Shown here: positions 39,014 to 50,529 of the stretch, piece after piece | Position numbering within the stretch: the stretch's first letter is position 1 | Layout: the number at the start of each line of letters is the position of its first letter | Assembly (NCBI RefSeq): GCF_028687635.1 | Contig: NZ_JAQTZS010000001.1 | Location: forward strand, 237,334 to 301,333 | DNA: 64,000 bases | Reading direction: 5' to 3' | Source: Malikia sp. | GTDB taxonomy: Bacteria > Pseudomonadota > Gammaproteobacteria > Burkholderiales > Burkholderiaceae_C | The notes under the pieces: generated by a model | The model's database searches: none | Seen by the model: only the letters and a program-made list of their open reading frames with translations | What the model was told of the DNA's origin: nothing | Position numbers and translations under genes: made by a program

Positions 39014-40894
39014 TCACCCCTCCTCCCCCAAGAAGCCCCCGCTCTGCCGCGCCCACAGCCGCGCATAGAGCCCGCCCCGCGCCAGCAGCTCGGCATGGGT
39101 GCCGGTCTCGGCGATGCGGCCCTGGTCCAGCACGATGAGCCGGTCCATCGCCGCGATGGTCGACAGGCGGTGCGCGATCGCGACCACGGTCTTGCCCTCC
39201 ATCAGCCGGTACAGGCTGGCCTGGATGGCGGCCTCGACCTCGGAGTCGAGCGCGCTGGTGGCCTCGTCGAGCAGCAGGATCGGCGCATCCTTGACCATCA
39301 CGCGCGCGATCGCGACGCGCTGACGCTGGCCGCCCGACAGCTTGACGCCGCGCTCGCCGACATGGGCGTCGTAGCCTTGGCGGCCTTGCGGGTCGCTCAG
39401 GGTCTGGATGAACTCGTGCGCCTCGGCCTTCTTCGCGGCCTCGACCATGGCGGCGTCGCCGGCGTCGGGCCGGCCATAGAGGATGTTGTCGCGCACCGAG
39501 CGGTGCAGCAGCGAGGTGTCCTGGGTCACCATGCCGATATGCTCGCGCAGGCTGTCCTGCTGCACCGACGCGATGTCCTGGCCATCGACCAGGATGCGGC
39601 CCTGCTCCAGGTCATGAAAGCGCAGCAGCAGGTTGATCAGGGTCGACTTGCCGGCGCCGGAACGGCCCACCAGGCCGATCTTCTCGCCCGGGCGGATGGT
39701 CAGGTCGAGCCCGTCGATCACCCAGCGCGGCGCCGCGCCCAAGGCGGCCGACTGGCCGTAGCCGAAGCTGACGCGCTCGAAGCGGACCTCGCCGCGCGGC
39801 ACCCGCAGCGGCGGCGCGCCGGGCCGGTCGACCACGCGCTGCGGCTGCGCCAGCGTGTTGATGCCGTCCTGCACCGTGCCGACATGCTCGAACAGCGAGG
39901 CCATCTCCCACATCACCCAGTGCGACATGCCGTTGAGGCGCAGCGCCATCGCGCTGGCCGCCGCCACCGCGCCGATGCCGACCTGGCCCAGGCTCCACAG
40001 CCACAGGGCCACCCCGGCGGTGCTGACGATCAGCGCCATGCTGAGCAGGTGGTTGACGACCTCGATGCCGCTGACCAGGCGCATCTGGCCATGCACGGTC
40101 AGCATGAATTCCTGCATCGCCGACTTGGCGTAGCTGGCCTCGCGCCCGGCGTGCGAGAACAGCTTGACGGTCGCGATGTTGGTGTAGGCGTCGGTGATGC
40201 GCCCGGTCATGAGCGAGCGCGCATCGGCCTGCGCGCGCGAGACGCGCGACAGCCGTGGCACGAACCAGCGCAGCGAGACCGCGTAGAGCGCGACCCAGCC
40301 CAGGAAGGGCAGCAGCAGCCAGGCATCGAAGCCGCCCAGCACGGCGGTCATGGTGACAAAGTAGATGGTGACGAAGACCAGGATGTCGGTCAGCGTCAGG
40401 CAGGTGTCGCGCACCGCGAGCGCGGTCTGCATCACCTTGGCCGCGACGCGGCCGGCGAACTCGTCCTGGTAGAAGGCCATGCTCTGGCCCAGCATCAGGC
40501 GGTGGAAGTTCCAGCGCAGCCGCATCGGGAAGTTGCCCGCCAGCGTCTGGTGCTTGAGCATCGTCTGCAGCGCGACCAGCACCACGCTGGCGAGCACCAA
40601 GGCGCCCAGCAGCAGCAGCTGGCTGCCGTGGCGCTCCCAGAGCTGCTGCGGCGGCACCTGCCCCAGCCAGTCGACCAGCCGACCGAGCATGGCGAACAGC
40701 AGCGCCTCGAAGGCACCGATCGCCGCCGTCAGCAGCGTCATGCCCAGGATGTAGGGCCGCAGGCCCCGGGTGCCCTCCCAGAGGAAGGCCGCGAAGCCGC
40801 GCGGCGGCGTGCGCGGCGCGGCTTGCGGGTAGGGATCGACACGCCACTCGAAGCAGCGCCAGAGGGCGAAGCCCTGGTCGTTGCGCGGGCTCAA
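39014..40894 (-). CDS. ABC exporter, fused permease/ATP-binding protein
   Basis: Walker A GLVGRSGAGKSTLINLLLRF, signature LSGGQRQRVAIARVMVKDAPILLLDEATSALDSE. Confidence 0.92.
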   Translation of the reverse strand: MSPRNDQGFALWRCFEWRVDPYPQAAPRTPPRGFAAFLWEGTRGLRPYILGMTLLTAAIGAFEALLFAMLGRLVDWLGQVPPQQLWERHGSQLLLLGALVLASVVLVALQTMLKHQTLAGNFPMRLRWNFHRLMLGQSMAFYQDEFAGRVAAKVMQTALAVRDTCLTLTDILVFVTIYFVTMTAVLGGFDAWLLLPFLGWVALYAVSLRWFVPRLSRVSRAQADARSLMTGRITDAYTNIATVKLFSHAGREASYAKSAMQEFMLTVHGQMRLVSGIEVVNHLLSMALIVSTAGVALWLWSLGQVGIGAVAAASAMALRLNGMSHWVMWEMASLFEHVGTVQDGINTLAQPQRVVDRPGAPPLRVPRGEVRFERVSFGYGQSAALGAAPRWVIDGLDLTIRPGEKIGLVGRSGAGKSTLINLLLRFHDLEQGRILVDGQDIASVQQDSLREHIGMVTQDTSLLHRSVRDNILYGRPDAGDAAMVEAAKKAEAHEFIQTLSDPQGRQGYDAHVGERGVKLSGGQRQRVAIARVMVKDAPILLLDEATSALDSEVEAAIQASLYRLMEGKTVVAIAHRLSTIAAMDRLIVLDQGRIAETGTHAELLARGGLYARLWARQSGGFLGEEG

Positions 40895-40897
40895 ACC

Positions 40898-42121
40898 TCA
40901 GTCGGCCTGGCGACGCAGGAAGGCCGGGATCTCGATGTCGTCCATGCCGCCCGAGGACAGCGCGTCGACGCGCGAGGCGGCCGTGGTGCGATCGACCGGC
41001 TTGCGCCAGATGGTCGGCACGCCGAGGTCACCGCCGGCGGCCGTGACCGCGCCACCCAGGCCGGAATGGCCGCTGGGCTGACGCAAGCCCGCCGACAGCT
41101 CGAAGGGGTCGGTGCCGGTGCGCACGCCGGTCTGGACCACGGTCAGCGGCTGGCGCGCGGCCTGGCGGTTCAGGCCGGTGGCGACCACGGTGACGCGGAT
41201 CGCGTCGCCCAGCGACTCGTCGTAGGCGGTGCCATAGATGACATGGGCATCGGGCGCGGCGAAGGCCCGGATGGTGTTCATCGCGACCTTGGATTCGCTC
41301 AGCTTGAGCGAGCCCCGGCCGGCGCTGATCAGCACCAGCACGCCCTTGGCGCCGCGCATGTCGACGCCTTCGAGCAGCGGGCAGGCGACGGCCTGCTCGG
41401 CGGCGATGCGGGCCCGGTCCGGACCGCTGGCGATGGCGGTGCCCATCATGGCCTTGCCGGGCTCGCCCATCACGGTGCGCACGTCCTCGAAGTCGACGTT
41501 GACCATGGCCTCGACGTTGATGATCTCGGCGATGCCGCCGACCGCGTTCTTGAGCACGTCGTTGACCTCGGAGAAGGCGTCATCGAGGATCGCGTCATCG
41601 CCCATGACCTCGAGCAGCTTGTCGTTGAGCACGACGATCAGCGAGTCGACGTTGGCTTCGAGCTCGGCCAGGCCGGCATCGGCGTTGCTCATGCGGCGGC
41701 CACCTTCCCAGTCGAAAGGCTTGGTCACCACGCCCACGGTCAGGATGCCCATCTCCTTGGCCAGCTTGGCGATCAACGGCGCGGCGCCGGTGCCGGTGCC
41801 CCCGCCCATGCCGGCGGTGATGAAGAGCATGTGCGCGCCATCGATCGCGGCGCGGATGTCGGACTCGGCCATCTCGGCGGCGATGCGGCCCTTCTCGGGC
41901 TTGCTGCCGGCGCCCAGACCGGACTGGCCGAGCTGGATCTTGCGGTGCGCGGCGGCCTTGTTGAGCGCCTGCGCATCGGTGTTGGCGCAGATGAACTCGA
42001 CGCCCTGCACCTGGCAACGGATCATGTGATCGACCGCGTTGCTGCCGCCGCCACCCACACCGATCACCTTGATCAGGGTGCCGCGGTTGAATTCCTCGAC
42101 TTCGATCATCTCGATGCTCAT
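40898..42121 (-). CDS. ftsZ: Cell division protein FtsZ
   Basis: GVGGGGSNAVDHMI; ITAGMGGGTGTGAAP. Confidence 0.97.
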   Translation of the reverse strand: MSIEMIEVEEFNRGTLIKVIGVGGGGSNAVDHMIRCQVQGVEFICANTDAQALNKAAAHRKIQLGQSGLGAGSKPEKGRIAAEMAESDIRAAIDGAHMLFITAGMGGGTGTGAAPLIAKLAKEMGILTVGVVTKPFDWEGGRRMSNADAGLAELEANVDSLIVVLNDKLLEVMGDDAILDDAFSEVNDVLKNAVGGIAEIINVEAMVNVDFEDVRTVMGEPGKAMMGTAIASGPDRARIAAEQAVACPLLEGVDMRGAKGVLVLISAGRGSLKLSESKVAMNTIRAFAAPDAHVIYGTAYDESLGDAIRVTVVATGLNRQAARQPLTVVQTGVRTGTDPFELSAGLRQPSGHSGLGGAVTAAGGDLGVPTIWRKPVDRTTAASRVDALSSGGMDDIEIPAFLRRQAD

Positions 42122-42189
42122 TTCCCTACTCCTTGCATGCGTTTGAACCTGAAACTAGAACCACCCGAAAAACCTGCCTGGGTGCCGGC

Positions 42190-43419
42190 TCAGAAGTTGC
42201 CGACGAACCAGTCCTTGATCCGGCCCAGCGTGCCCTGGACCGATCCCGTCTTCTGCGCCACCTTCTGGCCACGCAGGCGGTCCAGCCTGGCTTGCTCGAG
42301 CAGGCCCATGACGGCGGCCGAGCGCGGCTGCGCGACCATGTCGCTGAGCGCGCCCGCATAGCGCGGCACGGCGCGGCGCACCGGCTTGAGGAAGATGTCC
42401 TCGCCGAGCTCGACCATGCCGGGCATGACCGAGCTGCCGCCGGTCAGCACGATGCCCGACGACAGCCGTTCCTCGTGACCCGAGTCGCGGATCACCTGCT
42501 GCACCAGCGCGAAGATCTCCTCGACGCGCGGCTCGATCACGCCGGCCAGCGCCTGGCGGCTCAGCATGCGCGGGCCGCGGTCGCCCAGGCCGGGCACCTC
42601 GACCCGCTGCTCGGGGTCGGCCAGCAGCTGCTTGGCGTAGCCATGCTCGACCTTGATTTCCTCGGCGTCCTTGGTCGGCGTGCGCAGCGCCATCGCGATG
42701 TCGCTCGTGATCAGGTCGCCAGCGATCGGGATCACCGCGGTGTGGCGGATCGCGCCGCCCGAGTAGATCGCGACGTCGGTGGTGCCCGCGCCGATGTCGA
42801 CCAAGGCGACGCCGAGCTCCTTCTCGTCCTCGGTCAGCACGGCGTGGCTGGATGCCAGCGGGTTGAGCATCAGGCGCTCGACCTCCAGGCCGCAGCGGCG
42901 CACGCATTTCATGATGTTCTCGGCCGCGCTCTGGGCTCCGGTCACGATGTGGACACGGGCGTCGAGGCGGATGCCGCTCATGCCGACCGGCTCCTTGACC
43001 TCGTGGCCATCGATGATGAACTCCTGCGGCTCGGCCAGCAGCAGGCGCTGGTCGTTCGGGATGTTGACGGCCTTGGCCGCCTCGATCACACGGGCCACGT
43101 CGGCGGGCATGACCTCGCGGTCCTTGACCGGCACCATGCCGCTCGAATTCATGCCGCGGATATGGCTGCCGGTGATGCCGGTGTAGACGCGCGCGATGTG
43201 GCAGTCGGCCATCAGCTCGGCTTCCTTGAGCGCTTGCTGGATGCTGGCGACGGTGGCGTCGATGTTGACGACCACGCCGCGCCGCAGGCCGCTGCTCGGC
43301 GCCACGCCCAGACCGGCCAGCTTGAGCTGACCACCGGGCTGGACCTCCGCCACCACCACCATGACCTTGGCGGTACCGATGTCGAGTCCGACCACGATGT
43401 CTTTCTGTTCCTTGGCCAT
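42190..43419 (-). CDS. ftsA: Cell division protein FtsA
   Basis: DIVVGLDIGTAKVMVVVAEV; DIGAGTTDVAIY. Confidence 0.96.
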   Translation of the reverse strand: MAKEQKDIVVGLDIGTAKVMVVVAEVQPGGQLKLAGLGVAPSSGLRRGVVVNIDATVASIQQALKEAELMADCHIARVYTGITGSHIRGMNSSGMVPVKDREVMPADVARVIEAAKAVNIPNDQRLLLAEPQEFIIDGHEVKEPVGMSGIRLDARVHIVTGAQSAAENIMKCVRRCGLEVERLMLNPLASSHAVLTEDEKELGVALVDIGAGTTDVAIYSGGAIRHTAVIPIAGDLITSDIAMALRTPTKDAEEIKVEHGYAKQLLADPEQRVEVPGLGDRGPRMLSRQALAGVIEPRVEEIFALVQQVIRDSGHEERLSSGIVLTGGSSVMPGMVELGEDIFLKPVRRAVPRYAGALSDMVAQPRSAAVMGLLEQARLDRLRGQKVAQKTGSVQGTLGRIKDWFVGNF

Positions 43420-43432
43420 CTGTCTACCTCGA

Positions 43433-44251
43433 TTATTTCTTACGGACCCGGACTCGGACTCGGGCAGCGAGCGCCGCCGCGGCCTTGTCGTCCGTGACGG
43501 TCTGGACGCCGCGCATGCGCACGGCGTAGCCATTGGGATAACGCAGGTCGGCGGACTCCAGGTCACGCCCGCCGTAGCGCGCGATCAGCTCGGGCCAGGT
43601 CGCCCCGAAACGACGCGCGCGCGCCAGCAATTCGGTCGAATCACCGCGGCCGAGCTCGATCACCGTACCACCTGTCAGCGTGGCGCGCCAGTGGCCACTG
43701 GCATCGAGTTCGAGCCGGCTGATGCCATGCTGCAGCGACTGGAACACCGGTTGCAACTGGCGGTAGAGCGCGTAGACCTGCTCCGAACGGCCCTCGGGGC
43801 CGAGCAGCTCGGGCCAGGTCGCGGTCTGGGGCTCGTCGGGATCGGCCTCGAACACCACCCCCTGGAAATTGACCAGCGTGTCGCTGCCGGCTTCCCCCCA
43901 CCAGGCGGCCGCCTCATGCTCCTCCAGCGTGACATGCAGGCGATTCGGAAACTCGCGCTTGACCACGGCCTGGCGCACCCAGGGGGCGCTCTCGAACAGG
44001 CGCTTGACCTCCTGCAGGTCCAGCGTCAGGAAGCTGCCGCGCAGCTGCGGCGCCAGGATGGCGCGAAAGGCGACCTCGTTCTGGTGCTCGACCTCGCCAT
44101 CGATGACGATGTGGCCCAGCGTCCAGGACGGGTGGCGCGCCGCCCACAGCGCGGCGCTGCCGAGCGCGGCCAAGGCCACGCCCAGGAACAGGGCCGAAGC
44201 GACCCAGTTCATCAGGCGGACGTCGAACGGCAAGGCGGAGCGGGTCGCCAT
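43433..44251 (-). CDS. ftsQ: Cell division protein FtsQ
   Basis: POTRA-like region, TM anchor; position between ddl and ftsA. Confidence 0.9.
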   Translation of the reverse strand: MATRSALPFDVRLMNWVASALFLGVALAALGSAALWAARHPSWTLGHIVIDGEVEHQNEVAFRAILAPQLRGSFLTLDLQEVKRLFESAPWVRQAVVKREFPNRLHVTLEEHEAAAWWGEAGSDTLVNFQGVVFEADPDEPQTATWPELLGPEGRSEQVYALYRQLQPVFQSLQHGISRLELDASGHWRATLTGGTVIELGRGDSTELLARARRFGATWPELIARYGGRDLESADLRYPNGYAVRMRGVQTVTDDKAAAALAARVRVRVRKK

Positions 44252-44252
44252 T

Positions 44253-45230
44253 TCAGTCTCCGTGCGGCACGGGCAGCGGATTGTCGAGGCTGGCCGAAGC
44301 CAGCACCCGCAGGCAGAGCTGCTCGTAGCTGAGGCCGGTCGAGCGCGCCGACATCGGCACCAGCGAATGGCTGGTCATGCCGGGCGAGGTGTTGATCTCC
44401 AGCAGATAGGGCCGGCGCGCGCGGGCATCGATCATCACGTCGGCGCGGGCCCAGCCACGACAGCCCAGGGTGCGAAAGGCCTTCAGCACCAGGGCCTGGA
44501 CGGCGGCCTCCTCGCCCTCGGGCAGCCCGCAGGGCACCAGGTACTGGGTGTCGTCGGTGAAGTACTTGTGCTCGTAGTCGTAGTTGCCGTCCGGCGCGAC
44601 GATGCGGATCACCGGCAGCGCGCTGGCCTGCGCGCCCGTGCCCAGCACCGGGCAGGTGACCTCGTCGCCGGCGATGAACTGCTCGCACAGCACCTCGGGG
44701 TCGTGGCGCGCGGCCAACGCATAGGCCTGCGCGCATTGCGCCGCATCGGTGACCTTGGTCAGACCCAGGCTGGAGCCCTCGCGCGCCGGCTTGACGATCA
44801 TCGGCGCACCGAGCTCGGCCAGCGCGGCGACCGTCTGCTCGACACTGTCGACCTGGCGCCAGGCCGGCGTCGACAGGCCCTCTGCCAGCCAGATGCGCTT
44901 GGTCATGATCTTGTCCATCGCGACGCTCGACGCCAGCACGCCGGAGCCGGTGTAGGGAATGCCCATCAGCTCAAGCGCGCCCTGCACCGTGCCGTCCTCG
45001 CCGAAGCGTCCGTGCAGGTTGATGAAGACGCGCTCGAAGCCCTCGCGCTTGAGCTCGCCGAGGTCACGCCGCGCGGGGTCGAAGGCCTGGGCATCGACGC
45101 CCTGGTCCAGCAGCGCCTGCAGGACGCCCTGGCCCGACATCAGCGAGATCTCGCGCTCGCCAGAAAAGCCGCCCATCAGGACGGCGACCTTGCCCATGGC
45201 CTTGGGATTGATGCCATCGGTCGCGTTCAT
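44253..45230 (-). CDS. ddl: D-alanine--D-alanine ligase
   Basis: [34 protein letters not shown]. Confidence 0.96.
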   Translation of the reverse strand: MNATDGINPKAMGKVAVLMGGFSGEREISLMSGQGVLQALLDQGVDAQAFDPARRDLGELKREGFERVFINLHGRFGEDGTVQGALELMGIPYTGSGVLASSVAMDKIMTKRIWLAEGLSTPAWRQVDSVEQTVAALAELGAPMIVKPAREGSSLGLTKVTDAAQCAQAYALAARHDPEVLCEQFIAGDEVTCPVLGTGAQASALPVIRIVAPDGNYDYEHKYFTDDTQYLVPCGLPEGEEAAVQALVLKAFRTLGCRGWARADVMIDARARRPYLLEINTSPGMTSHSLVPMSARSTGLSYEQLCLRVLASASLDNPLPVPHGD

Positions 45231-46651
45231 GCGGCCTCCTTGTCAGCGGTCGGGGCGGCGGCCAGCGCCACCAGCTGGGCTGGCACCGCGCCGATCGAAC
45301 CCGCGCCCATGCAGAGCACCACGTCGCCATCGCGCGCGTTGTCGAGCACGGCCCGCGCCATGTCGGCGATCGGGTCGATGAACACCGGTTCGACCTTGCC
45401 CGCGACGCGCAGCGCGCGCGCCAGGGCCCGGCCATCGGCCGCCACCACTGGCGCCTCGCCGGCGGCATAGACCTCGGCCAGCAGCACCGCGTCGGCCTGG
45501 CCGATGACCTTGACGAAGTCCTCGAAGCAATCGCGGGTGCGGCTGTAGCGGTGCGGCTGGAAGGCCAGCAGCAGGCGCCGGCCAGGGAAGGCACCGCGCG
45601 CGGCGGCCAGCGTGGCGGCCATCTCGACCGGGTGGTGGCCGTAGTCGTCGATCACGGTCGCCTGGCCGCCCGTGGGCAGCGCGACCTCGCCGTAGCGCTG
45701 GAAGCGCCGGCCCACGCCCTTGAACTGGGCCAGCGCTTCGAGCAGCGCCTCGTCGGGCACGCCGAGCTCGACCGCGACCGCGATCGCCGCCAGCGCGTTG
45801 AGCACGTTGTGGTGGCCCGGCAGGTTGAGCACCACGTCGAGATCGGGCAGCTGGACGCCGTTGCGGCGCTGGACGCGGAAATGCATCTGGCCACCGACGG
45901 CGCGGATGTCGAGCGCGCGCACCTGCGCGTCCTCGGCGATGCCGTAGCTGGTGATCGGGCGCTCGATGCGCGGCAGCAGCTCGCGCAGGGTCGGATCGTC
46001 GACGCAGACCACCGCCGCGCCGTAGAAGGGCATGTGGTGCAGGAACTCGACGAAGGCATCCTTGAGCCGGCCGAAGTCGTGGCCGTAGGTCTCCATGTGG
46101 TCGGCGTCGATGTTGGTGACGACCGCCAGCACCGGCAACAGCTTGAGGAAGGAGGCATCGGACTCGTCGGCCTCGACCACGATGTACTCGCCCGAGCCCA
46201 GGCGCGCGTTGGCGCCGGTGCTGTTGAGCTTGCCGCCGATCACGAAGGTCGGGTCCAGCCCGGCGGCCGCCAGCACGCTGGCGACCAGGCTGGTGGTGGT
46301 GGTCTTGCCGTGGGTGCCGGCGATCGCCACGCCCTTCTTCATGCGCATCAGCTCGGCCAGCATGACGGCGCGCGGCACCACCGGAATCAGCTTGGCGCGG
46401 GCGGCCAGCACCTCGGGGTTGTCGGCCTTGACCGCGGTCGAGGTCACGATGCAGTCGGCGCCCTCGATGTAGGCGGCATTGTGGCCCTGGTGCACGCGGG
46501 CGCCGAGCTCGATCAGGCGGCGCGTGACCGGGCCGTAGCCGAGGTCGCTGCCCGAGATGCGGTAGCCCAGGGTCAGCAGCACCTCGGCGATGCCGCTCAT
46601 GCCGGAGCCACCGATGCCGACGAAATGGATATGCCGGATGGCGTGTTTCAT
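45227..46651 (-). CDS. murC: UDP-N-acetylmuramate--L-alanine ligase
   Basis: [35 protein letters not shown]. Confidence 0.97.
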   Translation of the reverse strand: MKHAIRHIHFVGIGGSGMSGIAEVLLTLGYRISGSDLGYGPVTRRLIELGARVHQGHNAAYIEGADCIVTSTAVKADNPEVLAARAKLIPVVPRAVMLAELMRMKKGVAIAGTHGKTTTTSLVASVLAAAGLDPTFVIGGKLNSTGANARLGSGEYIVVEADESDASFLKLLPVLAVVTNIDADHMETYGHDFGRLKDAFVEFLHHMPFYGAAVVCVDDPTLRELLPRIERPITSYGIAEDAQVRALDIRAVGGQMHFRVQRRNGVQLPDLDVVLNLPGHHNVLNALAAIAVAVELGVPDEALLEALAQFKGVGRRFQRYGEVALPTGGQATVIDDYGHHPVEMAATLAAARGAFPGRRLLLAFQPHRYSRTRDCFEDFVKVIGQADAVLLAEVYAAGEAPVVAADGRALARALRVAGKVEPVFIDPIADMARAVLDNARDGDVVLCMGAGSIGAVPAQLVALAAAPTADKEAA

Positions 46652-47733
46652 GTTCCTGTTTTCTCTTTCTTGTCTATCAGGCGCTCGCAGGCGGCCACCA
46701 TGGCCTCGACCGCGCCGGTCTGGCGCAGCGCGCGGGCTTTTGCCGCGCGGGCTTGCAGTTCGACCCGATCCAGACCTTGCAGCAGGCCGGCCAGCCGCTC
46801 GGGCGTGAGTTCGGCCTGCGGCAGCAGCCAGCCCGCGCCGGCATCGACCAGGAAGCGCGCATTGTGGGTCTGGTGGTCATCGACCGCGTGCGGGAAAGGC
46901 ACGAAGGCCGCCGCCGCGCCGACCGCGGCCAGTTCGGTCACGGTGCTGGCGCCAGCGCGGGCGATCACGAGATCGGCAGCGGCGAAGGCCCGCGCCGTGT
47001 CGCGGATGAAGGGGGTCAGGGTGGCCAGCACGCCGGCTTCGGCGTAGGCCGCGCGCAAGGCGTCGATCTGCTTTTCGCCGCCCTGGTGGGTGACGACCGG
47101 GCGCTGCTCGAAGGGGATCAAGGCCAGCGCGCGCGGCACCACGTTGTTGAGCGCCTGCGCGCCCAGGCTGCCGCCGACCACCAGCAGCTGCAGCGGACCG
47201 CTGCGGCCGGCAAAGCGCACGGCCGGCTCGGGCTGCGCCAGGAATTCGGCGCGCAAGGGGTTGCCGATCCATTCACCGCCGGGCAGCGCGTCGGGGTAGG
47301 CGCTGAAGGACCGCTCGGCCAGCTTGGCCAGCCAGCGGTTCGACAGGCCGGCGATCGAGTTCTGCTCGTGCAGCAGGATGGGCACGCCGGCGAGTCGCGC
47401 CGCCAGCCCGCCCGGCACCGTGATGTAGCCCCCCAGGCCCAGCACGACGTCGGGCTGGACGCGCCTGAGCACGCGCCTGGCTTGAGTCAACGCGCGCGCC
47501 AGCCGCAGCGGCAGCCAGGCCAGCGTCTTGAGTCCCTTGCCGCGCACGCCGCCGAACTCGATCGGCTCGAAGGCGAAACCGCGCGGCGGCACCAGCCGCT
47601 CCTCCATGCTGGCGGGCACGCCGAGCCAGTGCACGCGCCAGCCGCGCGCGCGCAGCGCCTCGGCCACCGCCAACCCGGGGAAGATATGGCCGCCGGTGCC
47701 ACCAGCCATCACGAGCGCACAGGGCTGACTCAT
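46648..47733 (-). CDS. murG: UDP-GlcNAc:lipid I N-acetylglucosaminyltransferase
   Basis: [20 protein letters not shown]. Confidence 0.97.
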   Translation of the reverse strand: MSQPCALVMAGGTGGHIFPGLAVAEALRARGWRVHWLGVPASMEERLVPPRGFAFEPIEFGGVRGKGLKTLAWLPLRLARALTQARRVLRRVQPDVVLGLGGYITVPGGLAARLAGVPILLHEQNSIAGLSNRWLAKLAERSFSAYPDALPGGEWIGNPLRAEFLAQPEPAVRFAGRSGPLQLLVVGGSLGAQALNNVVPRALALIPFEQRPVVTHQGGEKQIDALRAAYAEAGVLATLTPFIRDTARAFAAADLVIARAGASTVTELAAVGAAAAFVPFPHAVDDHQTHNARFLVDAGAGWLLPQAELTPERLAGLLQGLDRVELQARAAKARALRQTGAVEAMVAACERLIDKKEKTGT

Positions 47734-48980
47734 ACCCGGCCTCCGTGCATCAGCTGCTTGTTCTCATGGTCGATGCGCAGCACGATCGCGATCGCGACCA
47801 GATTCATCAGGATGGCGGAGCCGCCGTAGCTCATCAAGGGCAGCGTCAGGCCCTTGGTCGGCAGCACGCCCAGGCAGACACCAAAATTGATCAGCGCCTG
47901 GAAACCGAGCCAGAGGCCCACGCCCTGCGCCACCAGGCCGGAAAACAGTTGATCGAGCGCGACCGCCTGGCGACCGATCTGCATGATGCGGCGCGTGAGC
48001 CAGAAGAAGGTGAACACCAGCGCGAACACGCCGACCAGTCCGAACTCCTCGCCGATCACGGCCAGCAGGAAGTCGGTGTGGCCCTCGGGCAGCCAGTGCA
48101 GCTTCTCGACGCTCGATCCCAGGCCGACGCCGTGGATCTCGCCGCGACCGATCGCGATCAGCGAATGGCTGAGCTGGTAGCCCTTGCCGAGCGCGTATTT
48201 CTCGTCGAAAGGTTCGAGGAAGGCGAGCGCGCGCGCCAGACGCCAGGGCGAAAACATGATGGCAATCGAGAGGCCCAGCACCAGGAAGGCGCCGATGACC
48301 ATCATCACCTTGAGGTTGACGCCGCCCAGGAACAGGATGCCGAATGCGATGACGGTGATCACGATCAGCGCGCCCAGGTCGGGCTCTCGCATCAGCAAGC
48401 CACCGGCGGCGGCCACCGCGAGGCCCATCGGAAAGATGGCCTTCATGAAACTCTCCTTGACCTCCATCTTGCGCACCATGTAGCCGGACGCGTAAGCCAC
48501 CATCGTGATCTTGGCGAACTCGGAGGGCTGGAAGTTGATGAGGCCCAGCGGTATCCAGCGCGTCGCGCCGTTGACATTGCGACCCACCACCAGCACCAGC
48601 GCCAGCAGCAGCAGCGCGCAGAAAAAGAGCCGCTTCGAGTACTTTTCCCAGAAGCTCATCGGCACCTGAAACGCGAGGTAGCCGGCCAGGATGCCGAGCA
48701 GGATGGAGCTGCCATGACGAACCGCGAAGTGCAGCGGCGAGAGATTGCCGAAGCGAGGGTTGTCGGCCAGCGCGATCGAGGCCGAATAGACCATCACGAG
48801 ACTGAAGCACAGCAGGCCGAGCACGACCCAGAGCAGCATCTGGTCGAAACCCACGTCGCGCACCCAGCGGTCGGAGCGCCCACCCGAGTAGTCCCGGCTC
48901 GACAGGTGGACCGGGATGTCGGACACGCCAGCACCCTTGCGGCCCAGCAGCCTGGCCAAGCCAGCGGCGATGCGCTTCAT
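47730..48980 (-). CDS. ftsW: Peptidoglycan glycosyltransferase FtsW
   Basis: SEDS protein; [53 protein letters not shown]. Confidence 0.95.
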   Translation of the reverse strand: MKRIAAGLARLLGRKGAGVSDIPVHLSSRDYSGGRSDRWVRDVGFDQMLLWVVLGLLCFSLVMVYSASIALADNPRFGNLSPLHFAVRHGSSILLGILAGYLAFQVPMSFWEKYSKRLFFCALLLLALVLVVGRNVNGATRWIPLGLINFQPSEFAKITMVAYASGYMVRKMEVKESFMKAIFPMGLAVAAAGGLLMREPDLGALIVITVIAFGILFLGGVNLKVMMVIGAFLVLGLSIAIMFSPWRLARALAFLEPFDEKYALGKGYQLSHSLIAIGRGEIHGVGLGSSVEKLHWLPEGHTDFLLAVIGEEFGLVGVFALVFTFFWLTRRIMQIGRQAVALDQLFSGLVAQGVGLWLGFQALINFGVCLGVLPTKGLTLPLMSYGGSAILMNLVAIAIVLRIDHENKQLMHGGRV

Positions 48981-50521
48981 GCCGGCGTCCCCTCGTCTTG
49001 CTGCAGCTCCCGCACCGCCTCGACGAAGACCTGGGCGCGGTGCGCGTAGTCCTTGAACATGTCGAGGCTGGCGCAGGCGGGCGACAGCAGCACGGCGTCG
49101 CCGGCTTGCGCCTGGCGCGCGCACCATTGCACGGCCTCGGGCAGCGTGGCGCAATCGTGCAGCGGCACGCGGCTGGCGACGAGCGCGGCGCGAATCTCGG
49201 CGGCGTCGCGACCGATCAGCGCGACCGCGCGGACGTAGCGCGCGACCGGCTCGGCCAGCGGGCCGAAGTCCTGGCCCTTGCCGTCGCCGCCCAGGATCAC
49301 GACCAGCTTGCGCTCCGGCCCCAGACCCTTGAGCGCGGCCAGCGTGGCGCCGACGTTGGTGCCCTTGCTGTCGTCGATGTACTCGACCGCGCCGACGATC
49401 GCGACCGGCTCGACCCGGTGCGGCTCGCCGCGGTATTCGCGCAAGCCGTGCAGCATCGGCGCCAATGGCGCGCCAGCGGCCGTGGCCAGCGCCAGCGCGG
49501 CCAGCGCGTTGCTGGCGTTGTGACGACCCCGGATGCGCAGCGCCTCGGCCGGCATCAGTCGCTGCAGGTGGATTTCTTCTTCCTCGGCCGCGCGGCCACG
49601 GCGCACGGTCTCGTCGGCCGGCAAGGCGCGCACCAGCCAGCTCATGCCGTTGACGGTCTCCAGGCCCCAGTCACCGGCACGCTGCGGCGCCTCGGTGCCG
49701 AAGCTCTGGTTCGCGCGCGCTGGCACCGTCCTGGTCCGCCGGCCCTCTTGCACGGTCTGCGGCCGCGGCTGCCAGCCCATCACGGTGGCATCGTCGCGGT
49801 TGAGCAGCATCAGCGCGCGCTGGCCGAAGATGCGGGACTTGGCTTCGGCGTAGGCCGCCATGCCACCATGCCAGTCGAGGTGGTCCTGCGTCACGTTGAG
49901 CACGGTCGCGGCGGTCGGCTCGAAGCCCTGCATGCCATCGAGCTGGAAGCTCGACAGCTCAAGCACCCAGGCCTCGGGCAGCTCGCCGCTGTCCAGACGG
50001 GCCTGCAGCGTGTCGAGCAGGGTCGGACCGATATTGCCCGCCACCGCGACCTTGACGCCAGCCCATTCGAGCAGATGCGCGGTCAGCGCGGTGGTGGTGG
50101 TCTTGCCGTTGGTGCCGGTGATCGCCAGCACCTTGGGCTGATAGGGAGCGCTGTCCTCAGCGGGCTGCGCCAGCGTGGCGAGCGCCTGCGCGAACAGGCC
50201 GAGCTCGCCGACCACCGGCACGCCGATCGCCTGCGCGGCCCGCGCCAGGGCGCTCAGCTGGGCCGGCGCGATGCCGGGGCTGCGGCAGACCATGGCCCAG
50301 GGCCTGCGCTGGAACAGTTCAGCATCGAAGGCGGACTGGACCAGGGTCACGGCGGGGAGTTCGGCCGCCAGCGTGGCGGCCTGGGGCGGCGCGGCCCGCG
50401 TATCGGCCACCGTCACGCGGGCGCCAGCCTTGGCGCACCAGCGCGCCAGCGCGAGCCCGGACGCACCCAGGCCCAGCACGAGCACGTCGCGATCTTGCAG
50501 CAGGGGCAGGAAATTCACCAT
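48977..50521 (-). CDS. murD: UDP-N-acetylmuramoylalanine--D-glutamate ligase
   Basis: [43 protein letters not shown]. Confidence 0.96.
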   Translation of the reverse strand: MVNFLPLLQDRDVLVLGLGASGLALARWCAKAGARVTVADTRAAPPQAATLAAELPAVTLVQSAFDAELFQRRPWAMVCRSPGIAPAQLSALARAAQAIGVPVVGELGLFAQALATLAQPAEDSAPYQPKVLAITGTNGKTTTTALTAHLLEWAGVKVAVAGNIGPTLLDTLQARLDSGELPEAWVLELSSFQLDGMQGFEPTAATVLNVTQDHLDWHGGMAAYAEAKSRIFGQRALMLLNRDDATVMGWQPRPQTVQEGRRTRTVPARANQSFGTEAPQRAGDWGLETVNGMSWLVRALPADETVRRGRAAEEEEIHLQRLMPAEALRIRGRHNASNALAALALATAAGAPLAPMLHGLREYRGEPHRVEPVAIVGAVEYIDDSKGTNVGATLAALKGLGPERKLVVILGGDGKGQDFGPLAEPVARYVRAVALIGRDAAEIRAALVASRVPLHDCATLPEAVQWCARQAQAGDAVLLSPACASLDMFKDYAHRAQVFVEAVRELQQDEGTPA

Positions 50522-50529
50522 CTCGGACC

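Noticed and set aside
39095-42361. 1088-aa plus-strand ORF antisense to the ABC exporter and ftsZ
   Set aside because: Low-complexity D/R/H/Q-rich translation typical of the antisense frame of high-GC genes; both opposite-strand genes are unambiguous.
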